From assembly GCA_016218715.1 (NCBI GenBank), contig JACRDG010000112.1, positions 62,001-126,000 of the forward strand: a DNA stretch of 64,000 bases, given 5' to 3'. Shown here piece after piece: positions 36,832 through 46,449 of this stretch. This stretch comes from Desulfomonile tiedjei. Lineage in GTDB: Bacteria; Desulfobacterota; Desulfomonilia; Desulfomonilales; Desulfomonilaceae. The position numbers and the translations under genes were made by a program. Position 1 is the stretch's first letter. Each line of letters opens with the position of its first letter. Below the pieces are notes generated by a model. The model had not been told where the DNA came from and made no database searches. It was given only the letters and a program-made list of their open reading frames with translations.

Positions 36832-38487
36832 ATGAAAGTAGTCAGTAAGGAAACCATCTCTCCGGAGGTCGAACCGATCGACCCCGCGGCAGTGAAGCAG
36901 GAACTTCTGCGGAAGGTTCCGACCAAGGTGGCCCGCAAACGCGCCAAACAGATTGTCATCAACAGTTTGGCAGAGAACCAGGACGTGCCTGAGATCGGCG
37001 CGAACACACGCACCATTCCCGGCATCATTACCCAGCGCGGCTGCACGTACGCGGGGTGCAAAGGCGTTGTGCTCGGGCCGACCCGCGACATCGTAAACAT
37101 TACCCACGGGCCCATCGGCTGCGGCTTTTATAGTTGGCTCACCCGCCGCAACCAGACGCGTGCGCAGGAGCCTGCGGGTGAAAACTTCATGACGTACTGC
37201 TTTTCCACGGACATGCAGGAAGAAGACATCGTGTTCGGAGGCGAAAAGAAGCTGCGGGCAGCCATTCAGGAGGCGTACGATCTGTTCAAACCCAAAGCCA
37301 TCAGTGTCTTCTCCACCTGTCCGGTGGGACTCATCGGCGATGACGTGCACTCGGTCACGCGTGAGATGAAGGAACAGTTGGGAATCAACGTATTCGCGTT
37401 CAGTTGCGAAGGGTACAAGGGGGTGAGTCAGTCCGCAGGCCACCACATTGCCAACAACGGCCTCTTCACCCATATCGTGGGACTCGATGATACCGTTCAG
37501 GAAGGCAAATACAAGATCAACCTGCTCGGCGAGTACAATATCGGCGGCGACGCGTTCGAAATCGACCGTATCCTGAAGGATTGCGGCATCACCCTCGTTG
37601 CGACATTCAGCGGCAATTCGAGCTACGACCAGTTCGCTAATTCCCATACGGCCGATCTCAACACCATCATGTGCCACCGCTCCATCAACTACGTGGCGGA
37701 AATGATGGAGACGAAGTTCGGGATCCCGTGGATCAAAATCAATTTCATCGGAGCCGAGGCGTCAGCGAAGACACTGCGCAAGATCGCCAATTATTTTGAA
37801 GACCCCGAACTAATCGAGCGAGTGGAAGAAGTCATCGCTCGGGAAATGCCGGAAGTAATCAAGGTTCGCGATGAGATTCGGGCACGCTGCCAAGGAAAGC
37901 TGGCAATGCTCTTCGTCGGCGGCTCCCGTGCCCATCATTACCAGGAGCTTTTCGCTGAAATCGGCATGAAGACGATATCCGCGGGTTACGAATTCGCGCA
38001 TCGCGACGATTACGAGGGTCGCCACGTCCTGCCTAATCTTAAGGTCGACGCGGACAGCCGGAACATCGAGGAGCTGGAAGTCCATCCCGACCCGGAACGA
38101 TACCGTCCGCGCAAGAGCGCTGAAGACCTGGCACGCATGCAGGAAAACGGATTCCGTTTCAAGGATTACGACGGAATGATGCGTGAGATGGCGGCCGGCA
38201 CCCTGGTGATCGACGACATCAGCCAGTATGAAACCGAGCGGCTTCTCGAGATCTACAAGCCGGCCATTTTCTGCGCCGGCATCAAGGAAAAATTCGCCGT
38301 ACAGAAGAGCGGCATACCTATGAAACAGCTCCATAGTTACGATTCCGGCGGCCCGTACGCGGGCTTCAAAGGAGCCATCAATTTCTACCGGGAGATCGAC
38401 CGCATGGTCAACAGCCAGATCTGGACATATCTCAAAGCTCCCTGGCAGGAAAACCCCGAGCTCGCGGCCAAATACGCCTGCGATTGA
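36832..38487 (+). CDS. nifD: Nitrogenase molybdenum-iron protein alpha chain
   Basis: 551 residues. P-cluster ligands C71, C97 and C163 (in QRGCTYAGC, GPIGCGFY and FSTCPVG), FeMo-cofactor ligand C281 (MCHRSIN) and homocitrate-side H501 (QLHSYDSGGPY) are present. It is longer than Azotobacter NifD because of an insertion of about 50 residues around 400-450, as in Clostridium pasteurianum. With NifK it forms the dinitrogenase tetramer. Absence of an anfG/vnfG gene and presence of nifE/nifN support a molybdenum enzyme. Confidence 0.97.
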   Translation: MKVVSKETISPEVEPIDPAAVKQELLRKVPTKVARKRAKQIVINSLAENQDVPEIGANTRTIPGIITQRGCTYAGCKGVVLGPTRDIVNITHGPIGCGFYSWLTRRNQTRAQEPAGENFMTYCFSTDMQEEDIVFGGEKKLRAAIQEAYDLFKPKAISVFSTCPVGLIGDDVHSVTREMKEQLGINVFAFSCEGYKGVSQSAGHHIANNGLFTHIVGLDDTVQEGKYKINLLGEYNIGGDAFEIDRILKDCGITLVATFSGNSSYDQFANSHTADLNTIMCHRSINYVAEMMETKFGIPWIKINFIGAEASAKTLRKIANYFEDPELIERVEEVIAREMPEVIKVRDEIRARCQGKLAMLFVGGSRAHHYQELFAEIGMKTISAGYEFAHRDDYEGRHVLPNLKVDADSRNIEELEVHPDPERYRPRKSAEDLARMQENGFRFKDYDGMMREMAAGTLVIDDISQYETERLLEIYKPAIFCAGIKEKFAVQKSGIPMKQLHSYDSGGPYAGFKGAINFYREIDRMVNSQIWTYLKAPWQENPELAAKYACD

Positions 38488-38510
38488 GCCATGGAGGAAG
38501 GAACGGACCC

Positions 38511-39887
38511 ATGTTACTGCGACATACTCCCAAAGAAATAAACCCACGCAAGGCCTTGACCATCAACCCGGCCAAAACCTGCCAGCCGATCGGCGCCATG
38601 TACGCGGCTCTGGGCATTCATAGTTGCCTCCCGCACAGTCATGGCTCCCAGGGGTGCTGCGCCTACCACCGGAGCACACTCACACGCCACTACAAAGAAC
38701 CGGTGATGGCCGCGACCAGCTCCTTCACCGAAGGGGCGTCGGTGTTTGGCGGGCAGGCGAACCTGGTGCAGGCCATCGACAACATCTTCACCATCTACGA
38801 CCCCGATGTGATCGCGGTGCACACCACGTGCCTCTCAGAGACCATCGGCGACGACATCCCGCAGATCGCACGCAAGGCCGAAGCGGACGGCAAGATCCCC
38901 AGCGGCAAGTTCGTGATCCACGTGAACACCCCCAGCTACGTGGGGACGCATGTAACCGGTTTTGCCAACATGACCAAAGCGATGGTGGACTACTTCGCGA
39001 AGTCCACCGGGACCAGGGCCAACCGGATCAACATCATCCCCGGTTACGTGGAACCGTCGGACATGGAAGAAATTAAACGCATCGCGGAGATGATGGGGGT
39101 TCCCATCGTGCTCTTCCCCGATACCTCAAACGTGCTCAATCGGCCTCAGACAGGCAAGTACGAGATGTTCCCCAAAGGGGGAGTGACCGTGGAAGCCCTG
39201 ATGAGCACCGGTGACAGCATGGCGACCATCGGCCTCGGCCGGATGGCTTCGAGTCCAGCGGCACGGGCATTGGATACCAAATGTAAGGTGCCCTGCGAGA
39301 TCCTCGACCTTCCCATTGGATTCAAGGCAACGGACCGCTTCGTGGACACCCTGCGGAAGACCGCTGCCATCAATGTGCCTGACGCGCTTAACGAGGAGCG
39401 AGGCCGGCTCTTGGACATCGTCACCGACATGCACCAGTACTTTTACGGGAGAAAAGTGGCACTGGCAGGCGATGCGGATCAGCTCATCGCGCTCACCGAG
39501 TTCCTGGTCTCCATCGACATGTGGCCCGTGCACATCGTGACCGGGACCGCGGGGAAGGATTTCGAGGCTCGCATCCGGGAGATCACCCGGAATGTGCCGC
39601 ACCCGGTGAATGTGAGCGCCCCGGCGGACATGTTCCTGCTGCATCAGTGGATCAAGAATGAGCCGGTAGATTTGCTCATAGGGAACACGTACCTGAAGTA
39701 CATCGCTCGCGACGAAGACATCCCGCTGGTGCGTTTCGGATTCCCCATTCTGGATCGCGTCGGCCACAGCTACTTCCCGACGGTTGGGTACCGCGGCGGC
39801 ATGCGCCTGCTGGAAAAGATCCTGGATGCACTCATGGATCGCCAGGACCGGGACGCGCCTGAGGAGAGTTTTGAACTGGTCATGTAG
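38511..39887 (+). CDS. nifK: Nitrogenase molybdenum-iron protein beta chain
   Basis: 458 residues from ATG 38511, with an AGGAA sequence about eight bases upstream; a TTG start at 38484 is possible but unlikely. P-cluster ligands C24 (PAKTCQPIG), C49 (HGSQGCCAYHR) and C107 (HTTCLSETIGDD) are present. The N-terminus is short, lacking the roughly 50-residue extension of Azotobacter NifK, as in clostridial enzymes that pair with the longer NifD. It begins 23 bases after nifD. Confidence 0.97.
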   Translation: MLLRHTPKEINPRKALTINPAKTCQPIGAMYAALGIHSCLPHSHGSQGCCAYHRSTLTRHYKEPVMAATSSFTEGASVFGGQANLVQAIDNIFTIYDPDVIAVHTTCLSETIGDDIPQIARKAEADGKIPSGKFVIHVNTPSYVGTHVTGFANMTKAMVDYFAKSTGTRANRINIIPGYVEPSDMEEIKRIAEMMGVPIVLFPDTSNVLNRPQTGKYEMFPKGGVTVEALMSTGDSMATIGLGRMASSPAARALDTKCKVPCEILDLPIGFKATDRFVDTLRKTAAINVPDALNEERGRLLDIVTDMHQYFYGRKVALAGDADQLIALTEFLVSIDMWPVHIVTGTAGKDFEARIREITRNVPHPVNVSAPADMFLLHQWIKNEPVDLLIGNTYLKYIARDEDIPLVRFGFPILDRVGHSYFPTVGYRGGMRLLEKILDALMDRQDRDAPEESFELVM

Positions 39888-39999
39888 GGCAACGGGGAAC
39901 GGAACTTCCGCCAAAGACCCCGATCTGTAGCTGAAGACCGGAGATCGCAACCAGACAAACCAGAGACTCCGACAGGAGCCGAGCAGGAAGGAAACGACG

Positions 40000-40302
40000 A
40001 TGAGGAAACCGGATCATCATATTTTAGTGTGCGCCAGTTTTCGAGGTACCGAAGCAAAAGGGAAATGCATCAAGAAGGAATCGCTCCAACTGATTCCCTA
40101 TCTGCAAGAAGCACTGGTCGACCGTGGCCTCAACGCGATGGTCTCCAGCACAGGCTGCCTCAATCTTTGCGAGGAAGGCCCCGTGATGGTCATCTATCCC
40201 CAGGGCTACTGGTATCGTGATGTTATCGGCGAGGACGCGGTGGACGAGATCCTTGACGCGCTGGAAGAGGGCAAGCCTGCCGAGAAGTATCTGCTGGCCT
40301 GA
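40000..40302 (+). CDS. Thioredoxin-like [2Fe-2S] ferredoxin, nif-associated
   Basis: 100 residues. The thioredoxin-fold ferredoxin pattern is visible: HILVCASFRG (first Cys), then KGKCIKKESL, and STGCLNLCEEGPVMVIYPQG with the last two cysteines. This matches the [2Fe-2S] ferredoxin of Clostridium pasteurianum and the FeSII/Shethna-type proteins, which interact with the MoFe protein or protect nitrogenase. Its place between nifK and nifE suggests electron transfer or conformational protection during nitrogen fixation. AGGA lies about eight bases before the ATG. Confidence 0.88.
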   Translation: MRKPDHHILVCASFRGTEAKGKCIKKESLQLIPYLQEALVDRGLNAMVSSTGCLNLCEEGPVMVIYPQGYWYRDVIGEDAVDEILDALEEGKPAEKYLLA

Positions 40303-40429
40303 GGGAATGCCCAAGAATCACTTGGTCGAAATACGTTGGAAGGACCGTCACTCCAACCCCCTCCCTGTGGGAGGGGTGAGGGCCTTGATCTTCCTCGCTC
40401 GACTTCAACCGGCAAGAAGGGCCAAGACC

Positions 40430-41860
40430 ATGACAACGACAGTATTTCACGAGAGACAAGACCAAATACACCGGAAAGGGGAAGAACCCTTTCAGATGGC
40501 CTGCGACCGGGACAGCCTCGCCGGAGCGGTGAGTCAGCGGGCCTGTGTGTTCTGCGGGTCCCGCGTGGTGCTCTACCCGATTGCCGACGCACTTCACCTC
40601 GTTCACGGACCCATAGGCTGCGCGGCCTATACGTGGGATATACGCGGCGCTCTGTCGTCGGGGCCGGAACTGCATCGCTTGAGTTTCTCCACCGATCTCC
40701 AGGAGCGCGACGTGATTTTCGGCGGCGAAGAGAAGCTCTACCAGGCCCTCACTGAATTGATCGACCGGCACGCTCCGAAAGCAGCATTTGTCTATTCCAC
40801 GTGCATCGTCGGGATCATCGGAGACGATCTCGCGGGGATCTGCAAGAAGGTCGCTCAAGAAAAGGGCATCCCCGTTATCCCTGTGCAGTCGGAAGGCTTC
40901 AAGGGAAACAAGCGTGCCGGGTACAACGCGGCATGCAAGGCGATGTTTCAGTTGATGGGCTCGGGAGACACATCGAGCATCTCTCCGCTGAGCGTCAATA
41001 TCCTTGGCGACTTCAACCTCGCTGGGGAGATCTGGATCATTCGTGAGTATTTCAGCCGCATGGGCTTGCAGGTGGTGGCCAACATCACAGGCGACGGCAG
41101 AGTGGCGGACATCCAACGGGCTCATGCCGCGGGCTTGAATGTGGTGCAGTGCTCGGGCTCCACCATGGATCTCGCCAAGATGATGAAAGAAGCGTACGGC
41201 ACGCCTTTTCTGCGGGTCTCGTATTTCGGCGTCGAGGACATGGCCGAGTCCCTGTACAACGTTGCCCGCTTCTTCGAGTCAATCGATCCCGAGATGATGA
41301 CCCGTACCAGGGACCTCGTCCGAGAAGAGCTGACCGTGCTCCATCCCCAGCTCGAGGAATTCCGCCGAGCTCTTACCGGAAAGAAGGCGGCGATTTACGT
41401 CGGCGGTGCTTTCAAAGCCTTCTCTCTCGTGAAGGCGTTCCGGCTCCTGGGGATCAAGGTAGTCCTCGTGGGATCGCAGACCGGGACCGAAGAAGATTAC
41501 CGGGAGCTGCATGCGATCACCGACGATGGCACGATCATCGTAGACGATTCCAATCCGCTGGAACTCTCCGCGTTCCTTCAGGAGAAGGACGTGGACATCT
41601 TTGTCGGTGGCGTGAAGGAACGGCCCATCGCGTACAAGCTCGGGGTGGGCTTCTGCGATCACAATCACGAGCGCAAGGAAGCGCTGGAAGGCTTTGTCGG
41701 GATGCACAACTTCGCCCGGGAAGTCTACTCCACCGTGATGAGCCCGGTCTGGCGGTTTGTCCCCCGGAAAGCCTCGGCCGGCCTAATTAAATGTCTCGAC
41801 GCTGACCTGGCATCGCCGGACCCTGTCGAAGCCGTCGCTTCGAATGTCTCGATCGGATAG
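40430..41860 (+). CDS. nifE: FeMo-cofactor scaffold protein NifE
   Basis: 476 residues from ATG 40430; the longer upstream frame crosses a hairpin repeat and the ferredoxin gene, so it is rejected. Paralogous to NifD: RACVFCGSRVVL, GPIGCAAYTWD, SFSTDLQERDVIFGGEEKL, VYSTCIVGIIGDD and a C-terminal ADXXVGG-like region. It pairs with NifN to mature the NifB product into FeMo-cofactor. The gap after the ferredoxin gene holds a CCCTCCCTGTGGGAGGGGTG hairpin (40359-40378), a member of the dispersed CTCTCCC family. Confidence 0.95.
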   Translation: MTTTVFHERQDQIHRKGEEPFQMACDRDSLAGAVSQRACVFCGSRVVLYPIADALHLVHGPIGCAAYTWDIRGALSSGPELHRLSFSTDLQERDVIFGGEEKLYQALTELIDRHAPKAAFVYSTCIVGIIGDDLAGICKKVAQEKGIPVIPVQSEGFKGNKRAGYNAACKAMFQLMGSGDTSSISPLSVNILGDFNLAGEIWIIREYFSRMGLQVVANITGDGRVADIQRAHAAGLNVVQCSGSTMDLAKMMKEAYGTPFLRVSYFGVEDMAESLYNVARFFESIDPEMMTRTRDLVREELTVLHPQLEEFRRALTGKKAAIYVGGAFKAFSLVKAFRLLGIKVVLVGSQTGTEEDYRELHAITDDGTIIVDDSNPLELSAFLQEKDVDIFVGGVKERPIAYKLGVGFCDHNHERKEALEGFVGMHNFAREVYSTVMSPVWRFVPRKASAGLIKCLDADLASPDPVEAVASNVSIG

Positions 41861-41885
41861 TTTACACCAGCATCCGGAGGCCGAA

Positions 41886-43256
41886 ATGAGAGCAAAACCC
41901 CAACCTTACGTATCGACCACGAACGCGTGCAAGCTCTGCAAACCGCTCGGCGCGTGCCTCGCCTTCCGCGGCATGGAAGGCGCGGTTCCCTTTCTTCACG
42001 GCTCTCAGGGGTGTGCAACCTATATGAGGCGGTACGTTATCAGCCACTTTCGCGAACCGATGGACATAGCATCATCTTCTCTCGGGGAGAAGCACGCGGT
42101 GTACGGCGGTGGGCCGAACCTCAAGTTGGGGCTCAAGAACGTGATGGCCAAGTACCAGCCGGGTCTGATCGGCATCGCCACCACCTGTCTCACGGAAACC
42201 ATCGGCGACGACGTGCCCATGCTCGTGAAGGAGTTCGTCCGAGACTTCCCAGAAGTGATCCAAGAGCATGGCTCGCCCGCGCTGGTTTCGGTATCGACCC
42301 CGAGCTATTCGGGGACTCACATGGAAGGTTTCCATGCAGCAGTCGCAGCCGCGGTGGCTCAGCTGGCCGCTCAGGGGTTGCCTCACGACGGGATCGCTCT
42401 GTTTCCGGGATTTGTTTCACCCGCGGACACACGATATCTGAAGGAGATTCTCGCTGATTTTGAACTGCAGGCGACGGTGCTCCCCGACATCTCCCTGACG
42501 CTGGACGCGCCCGCTCTCGTCGAATACGAAACGCTCCCATCCGGCGGAACGCCTATTCCCGCGATCAGGGCCCTGGGAGGCTCCAGGGCGGCCATCGAGT
42601 TCGGTCGCACCCTGGAGGGCCAATCGAGCGCTGGCAAGGTGCTCCACGATCGGTTCTCGACTCCGCTTCACGCGCTGGGAATGCCCATAGGCCTGCGTGA
42701 GACCGACGCCTTTTTTTCCGTGCTTGAAGCGCTCTCCGGGCGCGGGACCCCAGTGAACCATGAGCTGGAACGGGGCCGCCTCATTGACGCGTACGTGGAC
42801 GGTCACAAGTACCTCTTCGGCGCCAGGGCGGTGGTGTACGGCGAGGAAGATCTCGTCACAGGGCTGACCGCGTTTCTGGCGGAGATCGGGGTGAGGCCGG
42901 TGCTCTGTGCTTCCGGCGGCCGCAGCGGCAGACTCGCCGAGGCCATCCGGGACGTGACCCAGGACCTCTTGCCCGAACCTCCCCTCGTCCGTGAGGGGGT
43001 CGATTTCTACGACATCGCGGAAGAGGCCGAGGCACTGGAACCGGAAATTCTTATCGGTAACAGCAAAGGGTATCACTTGGCCAGGAAATGGGGAGTTCCG
43101 ATCATTCGGGTCGGGTTTCCCATCCACGACCGCTTCGGAGGGCACCGGACCCTGCACCTCGGTTACCGCGGGGCCCAGTCCCTGCTCGACCGGATCGTCA
43201 ACGCCCGTCTCGAAGCGAAACAGGAAGCGTCTCCCGTGGGGTACTCCTACATCTAA
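41886..43256 (+). CDS. nifN: FeMo-cofactor scaffold protein NifN
   Basis: 456 residues from ATG 41886, where GGAGG lies five bases upstream; an earlier in-frame ATG at 41844 inside nifE lacks one. Paralogous to NifK: TTNACKLCKPLGAC, LHGSQGCATYMRRY, ATTCLTETIGDD and TPSYSGTHMEGFH. It forms the NifE2N2 scaffold with NifE. The C-terminus keeps the NifK-like IGNSKGYHLARKWGVPIIRV block. It begins about 25 bases after nifE. Confidence 0.95.
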   Translation: MRAKPQPYVSTTNACKLCKPLGACLAFRGMEGAVPFLHGSQGCATYMRRYVISHFREPMDIASSSLGEKHAVYGGGPNLKLGLKNVMAKYQPGLIGIATTCLTETIGDDVPMLVKEFVRDFPEVIQEHGSPALVSVSTPSYSGTHMEGFHAAVAAAVAQLAAQGLPHDGIALFPGFVSPADTRYLKEILADFELQATVLPDISLTLDAPALVEYETLPSGGTPIPAIRALGGSRAAIEFGRTLEGQSSAGKVLHDRFSTPLHALGMPIGLRETDAFFSVLEALSGRGTPVNHELERGRLIDAYVDGHKYLFGARAVVYGEEDLVTGLTAFLAEIGVRPVLCASGGRSGRLAEAIRDVTQDLLPEPPLVREGVDFYDIAEEAEALEPEILIGNSKGYHLARKWGVPIIRVGFPIHDRFGGHRTLHLGYRGAQSLLDRIVNARLEAKQEASPVGYSYI

Positions 43257-43330
43257 AGCAAAGAACCGTTCGCCTGAAGGAACAGAACAGCCTCAAACAT
43301 GGCGAGCGCTTATATAAGAGGAATCGGAAG

Positions 43331-44602
43331 ATGAGTATCAGGTTGGACATAAGTCGTCATCCATGTTTCAACGCCGCGGCCAAGGGAACATGCGGCCGCG
43401 TCCACCTTCCGGTCGTCCCGGAATGCAACATCAGGTGTAATTACTGCAACCGGAAATACGACTGCGTCAACGAGAGCCGGCCGGGTGTTACCAGTTCCGT
43501 CCTGACCCCGGAACAGTCGGTCCTCTATCTGGAGCGGGTTCTCGAACGAGCCCCCGCGATTACCGTGGCAGGGATTGCAGGGCCGGGAGATGCGTTCGCG
43601 AATCCCACCAAGACGCTCAGTACCCTTCGCTTGGTCCGGGAACGTTTTCCGGAGCTTCTCCTGTGCCTCGCGACCAACGGCCTGAACCTGGCGCCGTACG
43701 TCGACGACCTGACGGAGCTGGACGTGTCCCATGTTACCGTGACGGTCAACGCGGTCGATCCGGAGATCGGAGCACGGATATACAGTTGGGTCCGAGACGG
43801 CAAAGTGATCTACCGGGGACTCAATGCCGCGGAACTGCTGTTGAGCCGGCAGCTCAAAGCCATCGCAGCGCTCAAAGCCCATGGGAGAGTGGTCAAGATC
43901 AACACGATCGTCATCCCGGGCGTGAACGATCGTCACGTCGACGCGGTTTCGCAAAAGATGGCCGAACTCGGCGTGGACATACAGAACTGCATGACCATGT
44001 ACCCCACTCAGGGGACCCCTTTCGAGAGCGTTCCCGAACCCACGACCGACCAGATGGCCGCGATCCAGAAAGAAGCCGAGCGGTATGTGCCCCAGATGAA
44101 GCATTGCACCCGCTGCAGGGCCGATGCGGTCGGCCTACTGGGCGACGATCGCTCCGTGGAATTCCGCGGATGCCTGTCAGAGTGCTCGCGCACCCATGAG
44201 ATCGAGACGGAAGGCAAGCCGTACGTCGCGGTGGCCACCGTGGAAGGGATCCTGGTCAATCAGCACCTCGGCGAGGCGGACTCGTTACAGATATGGGGTC
44301 CCTCCAACGGCGGATTCCAATTCATCGAGGCCCGCAGGACCCCGGAGCGCGGCAGCGGAATACAGCGCTGGCTGAAGCTCGCCCAAGTGCTCGTGGATTG
44401 CCGGGCGGTCCTGATCGGCGGTATCGGCGAAACCCCACGGCAAGTGCTGGAAGAGAACCACATCCTCCCCGTCGAGATGAGCGGGTTTATCGAGATGGGC
44501 TTGGAAGCGATCTACGGCAACGGCGACATGGAACACCTCAAGGGCCGCAGCGGTGGATGCGGCAAAGGCGGCTGCGCGGGCGAGGGAGGCGGGTGCGGCT
44601 GA
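43331..44602 (+). CDS. nifB: Nitrogenase cofactor maturase NifB with C-terminal NifX-like domain
   Basis: 423 residues from ATG 43331 with GAGG about nine bases upstream. Radical SAM cluster ligands C32, C36 and C39 (PECNIRCNYCN) follow the NifB N-terminal HPCFNAAAKGTCGRVHLPV. It makes the 8Fe-9S-C core (NifB-co). The C-terminal 120 residues (from about 300, PYVAVATVEGILVNQHLGEA) are a NifX/NafY-type cofactor-binding domain. The tail is Gly/Cys-rich (GGCGKGGCAGEGGGCG), which could hold metal. It is the last gene of the + strand nif operon. Confidence 0.95.
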   Translation: MSIRLDISRHPCFNAAAKGTCGRVHLPVVPECNIRCNYCNRKYDCVNESRPGVTSSVLTPEQSVLYLERVLERAPAITVAGIAGPGDAFANPTKTLSTLRLVRERFPELLLCLATNGLNLAPYVDDLTELDVSHVTVTVNAVDPEIGARIYSWVRDGKVIYRGLNAAELLLSRQLKAIAALKAHGRVVKINTIVIPGVNDRHVDAVSQKMAELGVDIQNCMTMYPTQGTPFESVPEPTTDQMAAIQKEAERYVPQMKHCTRCRADAVGLLGDDRSVEFRGCLSECSRTHEIETEGKPYVAVATVEGILVNQHLGEADSLQIWGPSNGGFQFIEARRTPERGSGIQRWLKLAQVLVDCRAVLIGGIGETPRQVLEENHILPVEMSGFIEMGLEAIYGNGDMEHLKGRSGGCGKGGCAGEGGGCG

Positions 44603-44661
44603 AGGATGGAAGAACGCCAAATTTCCGATGGCCCAAATGCGGTGAGGTATTCTTGGACCCA

Positions 44662-44751
44662 GCCGTAGGATGCGGTGACTCACGGGAACCGCATCGGTGG
44701 AGGTTATTCTCTCGACAGATGCGGTTCGCTCTGCTCACCGCATCCTACGGC
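44662..44751. repeat. Long inverted repeat after nifB
   Basis: Outer arms of 17 bp, GCCGTAGGATGCGGTGA (44662-44678) and its complement (44735-44751), enclose inner arms GAACCGCATC (44686-44695) and GATGCGGTTC (44718-44727). It may end the nif transcript or be a small non-autonomous element. The rest of 44603-44884 holds no gene. Confidence 0.8.
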
Positions 44752-44884
44752 ACTGTACCATTGGCCAGAAGGTCAATGACTGTTTTGCTGTTATTCTATG
44801 AGGTTACAGACCTATCCCGGCATTCGGCGAGTCAAATGAACAGGAGCACCTGAACGGCATTACGTACAGAATCTTCCCTGTCCG

Positions 44885-46102
44885 TCACGGCTTCCCGCTT
44901 CGGGCTTTGAGGAGTTTCATGATGTCTTTATGTTCGTTCTGTTCAGCTAAGGTTAACGCTGTCTCTCCATCCTTGGCTTTCGAATTGACTCGGGCACCCT
45001 TTGCGAGGAGCGTTTTCACCACGTTCGCCCGCCCGCAAGCGGCGGCTTCCATGAGGGCAGTACGGCCATCCTTGCCCTTCGCATTCGCAGGGGCGCCTTT
45101 CTTGAGAAGCAGATTCACCACGGCCAGATGTCCTTCGGCGGCGGCATGCGTGAGCGCGCTCTCGAGAGCCTCCGCTTTTGTGTTGCCCCGCCCGCCCTTG
45201 GCAAGGAGCAGGTTCACAACGGTACTGCCATACTCGTTACTGGCACTGAGTCGTGCGCCTGCACGAACAAGCGTCTTAGCAGTCTCGAGGTGGCCTCCTG
45301 CGACGGCCTCTGCCAAGGCCGTTTCGCCGCTCGGGGCTTTTCCGGCCATGTTCCAATCCTCGGCAAGCAGCAACTGCACCATCTTCGCGTGGCCCCTTCC
45401 CGCGGCCAGTATCAGGGCGGTGAAATCGTTCTCGTCAACATCGCTGACCTTGGCGCCTTTGCGCAGCAGCGCTCTCGCCACTTCCCGGTGACCGGCCTCG
45501 GCAGCATACATGAGGGCCGTCCGGCCCCTCAACGAGGTCCTCGCATTGACGTCAGCGCCGCTGTTCAGGAGCAGGTTCACAAGGGCCAGGTCACCATTGC
45601 CCGCAGCATACATGAGAATGGTGCGGCCATTGTCGTCGCTGGCGTTGACATCGGAGCCCTTCTCCAAGCCTTTTCGGACCTCGTGGACCTCGCCAAGCAT
45701 GCCCGCGGCGAGGATGGTCATATTAGCCCCGCGCTCTTTGAGCGCTTTGGCTACTATCAGGTGGCCTCTCTTGGCAGCCAACATGAGAGCCGTCCGGCCA
45801 TGCTTCGCCGTTGCATTAGGATCCGCTCCTTTATCCAAGAGCAGTTGCACCACCTTCAGATGACCATCCGCCGAAGCCGCCATCAGCGCTGTCCAGCCCC
45901 CTCTTGCCTTCACATTTACATCAGCACCGCTTTCCAAAAGGCGTGAGACTTCTTCCAGATCACCGTCTCTGCTGGCCTGCACCAAGTCCAGACTTCGGTC
46001 GAGCAAGGCCGCAGGGCTCGAATCTGCCGCCAGCAAGAATGCGGGGAAGAAGAGGAGCACTATAACGTTAGCTCTAAGAATACTCGCTACCCTGGTGGAC
46101 AT
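44885..46102 (-). CDS. Exported ankyrin-repeat protein
   Basis: 405 residues from ATG 46102, with GGAGG six bases upstream. Residues 1-31 form a signal peptide (VIVLLFFPAFLLAADS). About ten ankyrin repeats follow, of the pattern G-x-TALMxAAxxGHxxVVxxLLxxGADVNAK; several are degenerate, and one unit near residues 290-315 is shortened (NEYGSTVVNLLLAKGG). Probably a periplasmic protein-binding scaffold. It is one of four such genes in the window (also 55137, 56088 and 60736). It lies convergent with nifB and alone. Confidence 0.88.
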   Translation of the reverse strand: MSTRVASILRANVIVLLFFPAFLLAADSSPAALLDRSLDLVQASRDGDLEEVSRLLESGADVNVKARGGWTALMAASADGHLKVVQLLLDKGADPNATAKHGRTALMLAAKRGHLIVAKALKERGANMTILAAGMLGEVHEVRKGLEKGSDVNASDDNGRTILMYAAGNGDLALVNLLLNSGADVNARTSLRGRTALMYAAEAGHREVARALLRKGAKVSDVDENDFTALILAAGRGHAKMVQLLLAEDWNMAGKAPSGETALAEAVAGGHLETAKTLVRAGARLSASNEYGSTVVNLLLAKGGRGNTKAEALESALTHAAAEGHLAVVNLLLKKGAPANAKGKDGRTALMEAAACGRANVVKTLLAKGARVNSKAKDGETALTLAEQNEHKDIMKLLKARSGKP

Positions 46103-46449
46103 CAGACACCTCCCCACGGTGTCGGGATGCTGTTGGTATTCGTCCAACTCGGTGCTATTAGACGTGAATTTTGGACAATATTATACCACGCAGCCGATGA
46201 GAACACACCGACTTTGCGGTCGTTCATGAGCGATGAAGGCTGTCATCTTCTTGATTTGGTGACAGGGAGTAGTGCAGCAGAGGCGCTAACTTGATGCCCG
46301 GTTCCGCGGTGGTCCGTCATTTCGACCAAGGCCGGATTCCAGTTCTTCAATCGGTCGAAACGCGGGACTGGACCCTGATCGCCGTTGGGGTGACGTAGGG
46401 GAATCAGCGAACGTATTTGCCAAACGCAGGACTAAACATCAGAGACCGC
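46103..46449. other. Gene-free stretch between nifA and the ankyrin gene
   Basis: 347 bases with no supported gene. 46409-46438 (GAACGTATTT, then GCAGGACTAA) resembles the right end of the MITE-like elements and may be a remnant. No clear promoter or terminator was recognised. Confidence 0.3.

Noticed and set aside
36832-38487. Alternative nitrogenase (AnfD/VnfD)
   Set aside because: No delta-subunit gene is present, nifE/nifN/nifB/nifV follow, and P-cluster and cofactor ligand context is NifD-like.
40217-40429. Long N-terminal extension of nifE overlapping the ferredoxin gene
   Set aside because: It reads through a hairpin repeat and is Arg/Trp-rich with no family similarity.
43088-43330. 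N-terminal extension of nifB into nifN
   Set aside because: Overlaps nifN coding in another frame; the family start and ribosome site are at 43331.
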